Shown: piece by piece, positions 38,101 to 47,925 of the stretch | Numbering within the stretch: position 1 is the stretch's first letter | Layout of the letters: each line of letters starts with the position of its first letter | Origin: Coenobita brevimanus | Lineage: Eukaryota; Arthropoda; Malacostraca; Decapoda; Coenobitidae | DNA length: 64,000 nt | Reading direction: 5' to 3' | Assembly (NCBI GenBank): GCA_032717465.1 | Contig: CM064669.1 | Location: 50,368,694 to 50,432,693, forward strand | Position numbers and translations under genes: made by a program | Notes under the pieces: model-generated | The model's input: the letters and a program-made list of their open reading frames with translations, nothing else | What the model was told of the DNA's origin: nothing | The model's database searches: none

Positions 38101-41100
38101 ATCACATAAATGAGGTTGTAAGAGGTCAAAGCATAAATTGCAGAGATCAGAGCATGGCTGGTGATGAATATTGAGGGATGGAATATGTCAAATATGAGGT
38201 ATGTAGTTAATGCTGTGTTGCTTACAAATGGAAGCTTTGCCTTCTGGTTCAGAGTTCAAATGACAGCACCCTGAGTGTTGATGTCTTAGAATGACTTTAG
38301 AAAAGAATGAAGCGATGGCTGTTCATGGAGAAGGCAGCTCACAGTGCAGTGTGACCTAGAGGAAGATGTAGCTAAGTACAAGTATCTTTATATGTTGTAC
38401 TCCCTTTTCTGTATGTGAATCCTACTTGCTTAGCAGAAATAACTGTGGATAAGGTGGTGATGTGTAAGGTAAGTTAAAAAATTTTCAGTCTATATTTGTC
38501 CCCCATTTCTCTTTGCATTTCCTTCTCCTTATATTCTGCTGTGATCTGTCCTGGTGCAGATGGTGGGCGGGTAGAGGGTGATGGCCTTGGTGAGCGACGG
38601 TCAAGTTCACGGTCTAGTGCGCGTCGTAGTTCCGGTGTGGGTCGACTGCCTAGCTACTTGGAACGACGCAGAAGCAACTCTCATGCTCCCAAACAGCCAC
38701 CAGATGAGCACACCATCATGCGGTAAGCAGGGGGGAGGGGGGAGCGAGAGGGTTGGTGTAGTGTCCACAGGCTGTTGTGAATGTGAACCTGGTGTACTAG
38801 AGGTTGAATTTGCTGTTTCCCTGGAGTCCACCATCCTTGTTGGAAGAGGTAGCCAAGGGACATTTAAATGATTATTGAGGTTATTGCAGTGTGGAGGGAC
38901 AGGGTTGAAGATTCATACAGGAAGCTGGGTTGGAATGGAATAGAAGGACTGCAGTACACTTGAGTCAAGGAAAGGTTATGGGGGATATTTATATCACCAC
39001 CCTGCCCTAAGATGGGAAAGGAGGTCTGGATGATGATGATGATGATGATCCTGATAAATGACGGGGAATGGCATCAAGTTGACCTAATACTGTATAGAGG
39101 TAGGAGGGAGACATGGTGGAATATTGCTTAATGATGCAGGTGTATGGTGTTGGATGGAAGTGAGAAATTTCATGGTTGTACGGTGTAGGCCATTGGGTGA
39201 TGGCAAGGTGTATGGTAATGATATACTGGTTGGTGATAGATGGGTTTATGATAATGATAGGTAGTAGGTTGTGTACAGAATATGGAATGAGTCTGTAATA
39301 GGTGGTCAGTACTGTAGGTAATAATAGTGTGACAGTGAAAAACTGTAATGAACTTGATATAGCATGAGATATAAATGATTTCAGGATTTTTTTGCAACCT
39401 GGAGTTAAAATTTAATTTAGAACCAGTGTTTTTATATGTTGCTGTTAATTTTTTGCTTCTGATAAGTTGTTGTTGGTTCCTTTAGAAAGAAGTTGAAGCC
39501 ACAACACCATTTCCCACACACAAACACAGTGAGGGTGAAGGATTTATCTCCACCGAACCATAAGTCAAGGACTCTGTTGCTGTAACTGCTCTGTGCTTGT
39601 ACAATTTATTTGAAACTCTGCTTAAAGTTTTCCTTGGTAAAAGAGGCAATTAGAAGTGGAGTGAGATGATGCCACACATGTTATCTTGTCCATGTACCTG
39701 TCATACTTCCTGCCTCACACCACTGCCTTCATTCTCATACAGTTATATGCTGTTCACTTCAGATGTAAATTGCTGTCTCTCCAGGTCAAATGCTGAGGCT
39801 TAAGAGATAAACATTTGAGAGTGGTCCTAGTGAGGAAGAAATGTTATGGAAAGGATGTACCAGTAGAGCTGTAGTTTTGTTGTATTCTACCATTGAGCTG
39901 CAGGGAGTGAACTACAAAAAGACAAAAATCCTAGCCAAGTGAAGATGAATGAACTGTAGTGTGCTTTACAAACACAGTGGAATTACAACACTTCTCTCCT
40001 TGTTGACTTATGGTTGTGTTAAGACGTATCCATTATCCTCACTGTGCATGTGTGTAGCAGTAAGGAGTAGAGAATTGACTTCTTTCCTAAAGGAAGGTTG
40101 TGGGCAATACAGGAAACTATTTTTGTGTTTACCACATCAGTATTTCTCCATTTCATTTTTTCAGTTGTTGCTGTGTAGTTTTATATAAGTGCATGTGCTA
40201 AATTTTTATGCTTTGAATTATGACCCTTTCATTGTTGTTTCCTTTGCAGCTAGTATGCTAAGTTCTTACACTGTATTGATGTTTGCATGTTATATTATTT
40301 TTATGCATTGTTCTCCAGCGATAGCTCTTTGCTCTAAGGGGAAATGTTTGGTGGGAGAGAGACAGGTTAGAGCTAGAATTCTTTATTTCCTCTAAAGTTT
40401 CAGGCTATATAGAATCCATCTTCAGAGAATTTAATGTAGCCCAAAACATTAAAGAAAGTAAAGAATTCAAGCCCTAACCTGTCTCTCTCTCCCATCCAAC
40501 ATTTTCACTTGTTACAATGGATCATCTACATTTTTGCTACAGAGATGAAAGAGACCCTGTTTGGCAATTTTTATATACGTTACGTACCTTTGTTCTGCCC
40601 TGAAGCATTATATGTAAGGCTGTGCGATGTAGGTAGTACTTTATTATTATTATTTTTTCATCTTTTGAGTTTAGCAAAGGGTATTTAAAAGAATCGGGGG
40701 CAGGAGCCTAGCAACTCCCTTTCCTTTGCATTGACGCTGGAATTTAGTGACTTAGTCTGACCATCTTTATCATTGTATTCTAAGATCTGTTTACATCAGC
40801 TTCCTTTATTCCTTTATGATAGTGCAAGATGAGCTGTGAAAAAGAATAATGTATGTAGCTTTAAGTGCACAGAGGTGAGGATTGTTAGATGGTTGTGTTG
40901 TATTTTCTTGAATGACAGAGCTGTAAATGGGATAGTAATGGTTGAGCAGCTGAGAGATTGCATAAAAATTGAAGGCATGGGAAAATTGAGAAAATGGAGG
41001 ATGAAAATTGGATGAAAAGTTTAGTGAGTGTGAATATGGATGGTAGAGCAAAGAAAGCTAGACTTAAGAAGATGAGATAGAGCCCTAAAAAACTCCCTTA

Positions 41101-44100
41101 AGATTAAGGGATTGCTTAGAGGTGTTCTCAAGGAGTGTGTTGCATGGAGAGCTGCCATCTGGTGAACAAGGCTGACACTTATATCCATGTATGAAGCCTT
41201 TCAAAAGAAAGGACAAAATTATGCCAAAACAGCGGGAAAGCAGTTAGCATGTTCTAACGTCATTTATGATTTTGAACAAATTTAAATTACAAATTATTCA
41301 GCCAGATTTTAAAAAGCAGTTTTCATCTAGTGTGTCTTGCATCATAGGATGGAGAAAGTCTTCCTTGATGTTATGAGCACATTGAGGAAGTGGATATAGC
41401 TAGTGGTGAAAAGGGTGTAGGTGAGTTGGAGAGCGGTAGGAAGGAGGCATGGAACACCATGATTATGATGGATTGCAAAGTTAATTGTGTATAAGAAAAG
41501 CACTTAAGAAAGTTATGGAATTCAAAGCATTGACAAACAAGAAATGGATGAATGAAATACTGTATCACTGTAAATATACATGAGAATTCTGGCTCTTCAT
41601 TTTATTTTTGTTGTCAGTGGGATAGTTCAGTGCCACAGATGTTGCAAAAAATAGCTTAAGATACAGATGAAGCATATAGTGCAGATGGATATTGCATATA
41701 GACTGGAACAAATGATTATGAATGATGAGTGAATGAGTGAATAGGCCATCTTCTCTGGTACTTTGGTGGTAGTTGTTCGGCCTTTGTATTTTCAGTTTCC
41801 CGATTCTAGATCCTTCCCATCCCATTCATTACTGGAAATAGGACTGTGTTGTATTACTGTTATTATTATTATTATTATATTATGATGATGATGATTATTA
41901 TTATTATTATTATTGCTTTTTGGATGCTTTTTTGTCGTTTAATTTTGCCCCCATTCCTTCACTGTCTTTCAGGAATGCAATATGAATCTCTTTGTATTTT
42001 TATTTTTAGGATTATCTACCTTTAATTATTTGTTTCTTTTGCAGCTTCATGTTATGTTGTTGCATTTCAGGAATACATTAAGCACATCATAATATGGCTA
42101 CTGAAATTTATTTTTTAGTGCATCATGGTACTGCTTCAGCCCTCAGCATATTGCGTACTATATTTTTTAATATAGTTTCAGATACATGGTAATACAGTAC
42201 ACGCAGCCCTCATCATGCAGTCATTGATGTGTTCTGATATTTTTATTTTTTATTTTTTAATTGATATAGGACTGTAAATTTGTTCAGACTTGCAGATTGG
42301 CTTTATAGGCAAGAGTGTACCTTTCAGGAGCAGTTTTTCCTCTAGTTTGATGTGGATATAATAAAAAAAAAAAAAAACTGCCATGATGAGGACTAAACTG
42401 TATATGGATTATTTTTTTCCCTCCCCTCTCCTTTTTTCCCACTCCATTATGTGACTGTTTGATGATATTCTGTGCTTTAGCTACCTGTATATTGTTTTAT
42501 TCTTATACCTGAACTCACTTTATGAGTCTCTTCACAGATGATATATATTGTATATCTTTTCTTCATAGCAGGTGCTCAGCTGCATAAGGACATAACACCA
42601 AGTTCACAGATAAAATTTTCATTAATTAAATTTCTTTTCATGCTCATACATTTTTAATGCACTTGGTCATCCAGGATTAGAATTTTACCATAATGTTAGA
42701 ATGTTAAAAAAGGAACTTCGTATTATATCATTGTTATTGTTATACTATAAAAGAACTGGGGTACTTCAACAACATGAATACTACGAGGTCTGTTTAGAAA
42801 GTAACCAATCTTATGTTCTAAGCTACCCTGTTGAACTAAGACACTAATTCTCCTTCAAAGTTGGCCCCTTCCGACGTGATGCACGTAGTCCAGCATTTTT
42901 TTTCCACTGCCTTAAACATTTTTCAAAGTTGGTTTTCGATATCTCCTGCTGATGCTTCGTTGCATTTGCCATGATCTTCTCTTTCGGATGAACATTGCTA
43001 AAGACATGTTGGAGACTGTTATCACTGGAGGTGAGATGTGTGTATGGGTTTGGCCCAGAAACCAAAGCATTCGTCCCAGTGGCCTCAGCTTAAAAAAGCA
43101 CGACAGGTCTGTAGCAAGGTGAAATTCACTCGCATGGTGACTTTTTTTTTTTTGACTACTTTGGTGTTGTGCATCATGAATACACATCTGAAGGTCAGAC
43201 TGTCAACAAAGATTACAACCTCGACGTTATCCGTTGTCTTCATGACACAGTTTGGCGGAAGAGACCTCACCTTGAGAAAGTGGCAAGTTGGAAGCTGCAC
43301 CATGAGTCCCCGTCCATTCGTCTCAACTGATTCAGGAATTTTTGGCCAAGCACAACATCCCACAGGTCTGGGAGGCTCCTTACTCACTAGACATCCAACT
43401 TTTGGTTCTTCCCCAATCTCAAAACTCTGCTGAAGGGTTCCCGATTTGAGACGACAGAAGAGATCATGATAAATGCAGCAAAGCACCTGCAGGAGATAAC
43501 AAAAACCGACTTTGAAAAATGTTTCAGGCTGTGGAAAGACTGCTGGTCTACATGTGTCAAGCCAGAAGGGGCCTTCTTTGTCGAGGGGATTAGTGTCTCA
43601 GCTCAACAGGTTAGCTATCTATTTTTTTAGAGCCTAATGTTGGATTCTTTCTGTACAGACCTCGTATGACATACTGTAATTACATGATGTTCAGTGAGCC
43701 TTAGTTATGAGGTATGAGTCAGTCTCCTTGGTTACTATAGCAGTCAGATCAATCTCCAGTCTGACTGCATTTGGCTATCAACCAACCTGAAAGAGGTTAG
43801 AGATCCTTGTTATATGCAGCTGGGTGCCTCATCTATTTTCTGTGGTTTTAGGTTAACGCTAAATATTTTGCTTTGATTTTAGTTGGGCAGTCTTGATATT
43901 GCCTAAGAATGTTTTGTTTTTAAATATATTTATTGCTGTTGGCTTGTATATCCATATTTGTGTTTTGTTATGAAAGTGACAAATACGATGTCAGTTTAAG
44001 TTTGGAATTCTTTTTTTTTTTAATGGTATTTTCTTTAGTTATTCAAAGATTTATTCATGGCAGTGGTTCCTATTGCATTGCATTCTACAGTTTTATATGA

Positions 44101-47100
44101 AGTTTTTACTGTATATATAAGAGTTTGCTACTTTATGGTACTGAAAGTTGCTTTTTTTGTGTGAAGTTTCTTTGTATAGTGAAGGCTTTATGGGGCCTGT
44201 GAATGGCTGCATGGCAAGGAATGAATGTATTGTATTTTAAGTTGACCAAAATATTATGTTACATCTATTTTCTTTTTTTAATATATATTTGTTAAGTCAA
44301 GAATGCATTATGTGAAAATGTTGGGTGTGGTTGTTGCTATAGGAATGTGTGTTATACCTTATATTCAGATTAAGTTGTGAAAAGGATATGTTTATGGTGT
44401 ACTTCTCCCCTCCCAAGAACTGGAGGCTGAAGTTAATCTTGAGTTGAACTAGTGTTTCAAGGTATTTTAGTAACAAATATTGGGAACCCACTGTATACAG
44501 TACAGTGTTGATTATTGTGACATTGATTGTTGGTATTTCTAATTACTGTTTATGGTTCAAGTTGATACTGGAAATACAATTCTAATGGAATGGGAGTGGA
44601 GGGCAGAATCCCCATCACTGTAATAGAATGGAGATCTGGCAACGCTGCCTCAGCGGTTGTGTTGGAAGTAGCCATGTACCTGAGGCTTGTGTCTCCTCTG
44701 ATCATGTCCCCAAACATATCAGAGAGCTGTGGTCAGAAACTCTCAGTCCAGTGTAAATTGGAAATTGGTTTAGAGTGATGTTATTGAGTTCAGTACAAAG
44801 TAATACAAGTAAATATTTCTGTAAAATTAATTTAGAGGATGTGATCCTCCTCAACAAGAATTTTCCCTCTCTACTGTTGTATATGTAACACTTATAACTT
44901 GGACTGAAAGATACTGGAGTATCTTGATGGTGTTGCTCCCTTGACACCCTCAGCCATCAGTGTCATGATAACCGAGGTTTCGCCATAAATATTTGTTTTA
45001 CTGATTTGAAAGGACAGGTATAGTTAATCATAAGTAATCAGAATGTTTTTTACTTAATAATTTTTAAGCTCGTGTTAGTAGTACAAGTGTAGACGAACTC
45101 AGGTGGATAGCAGTTTTGAAGTTTACTTAATGTTTCCTGCATTGTCATTTTTTTGTTGATCACATACAGTTTAGTAATACAGTAATAATACTTATAAGTC
45201 AAGGGGTAGTTATTTTGTGGATGATTCTCAGAACTGAACAACAGTGCATAGGGTAATTCGTCTTTAAAGATTTGTTGTTATGGCTTTTGTGTTGTGGTAG
45301 TGACTGGTGCCTGAACCATTATCCCCTTTTTTTTCTCTCTCTCCCATGGAATGGAGAAAACTTTATTTATAATTTTAGCCTTAGGCCCATATGCTGCTGT
45401 TAGGGCTACACAAGATTGGGAGACGGAGGGGTGGATGAGGAGGACATTAGTACAGAGTGAAAATATTACGTTAGTTAAATATGACTTGTATATGTGGAGC
45501 AGTGATGGCATTCTTGGGTATACCCAGACGAGGAAGGAGGAAATTTGAAGATGTGTAACTTAAGTAGAGAGGAGAATGATTCACAGGGGAAGTTAAAGAC
45601 TGAAAAATCTCCAGAGCAGGACTGCTGTGTGGCATGTTTTGATATGTGAGAGAAAGATGGTTGTAGGTTGGATCTTGGAGGTTTGTTGAATAACTGGAAT
45701 GTGGGAGCAAATTTTCCCTCATACGAAAAGGATGATGATACATATAGTTTCCGGTTGTGAATTATATAAGGAAGTTTATGTACAACAGTTGGAAAGAGGA
45801 TAAGAGAGACTGAACATTGGTAAGAGAGTGTGGAACAATTAGGGTTGAAGAATGGGAGAAAATAAATGTTGAGAAGTATCTTGAGTGAGATTTTAAACTG
45901 TATACATTATGCATAAGCATTTAAAAGGCTTATTCCCAGAGAGAACAAAAGGGCATTGCTGCAGGTTTATTGCATTTGTAGAGGAGCCGCTGTACCACTG
46001 AAGATACTTAAGGGTATAGTAGGGGGGATTTTGAGAAGCAGCTGTAGTATATTTTGAATATCTTTATTATACTTTGCTAAGAATGGGATGTTAAGGCTGT
46101 GCCCAGCTTTGGAGGGGGGAACATAAATATGTCAAACTTTTTTTTTTTTTTTTTTTTTTTGAAATCTCAGAACAACTTCAGCACAAAGCCTTGGTTGCAT
46201 GCAATTTGATGAGCCATAGCTGTGAGGTAGGAATGAACCTCCCTCATTACTAGTCAGACTGATATTCCAGTCTGACTACACTAGACATCAGATGAGCTGG
46301 AAGGAGTAGAGAGTCTGAGAAGTTAGAGAAAATGAACTTTAGTCATTAAGTAATAGGTAGATAGATAGACTTAAAAACCAAGGAAGGGGGAAGGTAGGAG
46401 GAAGGAATTAGATATGGATATAGAAAAGAGATGTGCAGAAGGAATTATAGAAAAAAAAGACTTCAGAAATGGACTCCCAAAGGAGGTGTTGTATGCTAAT
46501 GAGTTGGTGTTGACTGCAGAGAATGAAAGGGAGACAGAGGAAAGATTTAAGAAGTGGAGAGGTGGTATGGGGCACAAGGGCTTAAGAGTAAATGTAGACA
46601 AAAGTGATGGTATCTAAGGCTGGGGGCAGTACTGCCAAGGAAGAGGGAGAATGGCCATGTGCGATTTGTCACAAGGTTGTGGGAAGTAGTTCCATCTTGT
46701 GCAGTGTTTGTGATAAGTGGGTGTTTAAGAGATGTAGTGATATTAGAGGTAGACTGTGAGATAATGCTGATTTCATGTGTGCGATGTGTCAGGGAGAACA
46801 TGTGGTTATTGCCAAGCATGAAAGGATTGAACTTGCTAGTGAGTCTCTTGAGTGTATGGAAGAGTTTTGTCATTTGGGAGCTAGCTCTGTGACTAGAGTG
46901 AGGAGTGGTTGGAAGAAGTTCAGGGAGCTGTTGCCTCTCCTGACATTGAGAGGGCTCTCCCTCTGTGCTAAGGGATCTTTGTATGTGGCATGTGTTAGGA
47001 AAGTAGTGCTGTATGGTTGTGAGTCTTGGGCAGTAGAGGAAGAGGATATTTGCAGGCTCACATGTACGGAAATGGCAATGATTAGTTGGATGTGCAGTGC

Positions 47101-47638
47101 GTCCTTGAGTTCAAGGCCTGGGAGGGCTAGGTTTACGATGGAAGAGTTGAGAGGTAGGATGGGACTGGAGTGTATCAATGTTGTGGTGAGGAGAGGTAGC
47201 TTGAGATGGTTTGGGCATGTGGAGAGGAAGGGGGATGACAATTGGGTGCAGAGAGAGAGAGGTGTTAATGTTGGGGGTAGGGTAGTGAGAGGTAGACCGA
47301 AAAAGACCTGAGGTGAGGTCATTGAGTGTGACCTCAGTGTTAAGGGACTAAATATGGAAGCTGCCAGAGATTGAGCAGCATGGAGAGTCGCCATTAGGTG
47401 ACCAAGGCTGACGCATGCAATCTTGTAGGAGCCTTGAAAAACAAAAAAGGTGAAGGAAAGTAGAAAAGAGGAATTAAATGTGGATATTCAGAAGGGAAAT
47501 GTGCAGAAGGAATTACAGGAGCATAAGAGGAAAGTTCAGCAAAATTTTAGTAAAAGGGGCCCAGGAGACAAAGATTTTAATGGTTCAGGCACCACTAACT
47601 AATTGTGTTATTGTTGTATCCCCTTACTAACACAGCTT

Positions 47639-47717
<79 letters not shown>

Positions 47718-47838
47718 ATATTTATTTTTGTTTGTATATTTGTGTGCATTTTTTTTTGGGGGGGTATACATGTGACTTTTTTTTGGGTGATATCTGGTAT
47801 AAATTATGTATATGGTGCATGGTGTGTATATGATACCT

Positions 47839-47925
<87 letters not shown>

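Noticed and set aside
39486..39534. Exon 16a as an internal exon joined to 16b through gtgagg or gtgaag
   Set aside because: Both donors leave phase 0, and 47941 read in phase 0 meets a stop within seven codons.
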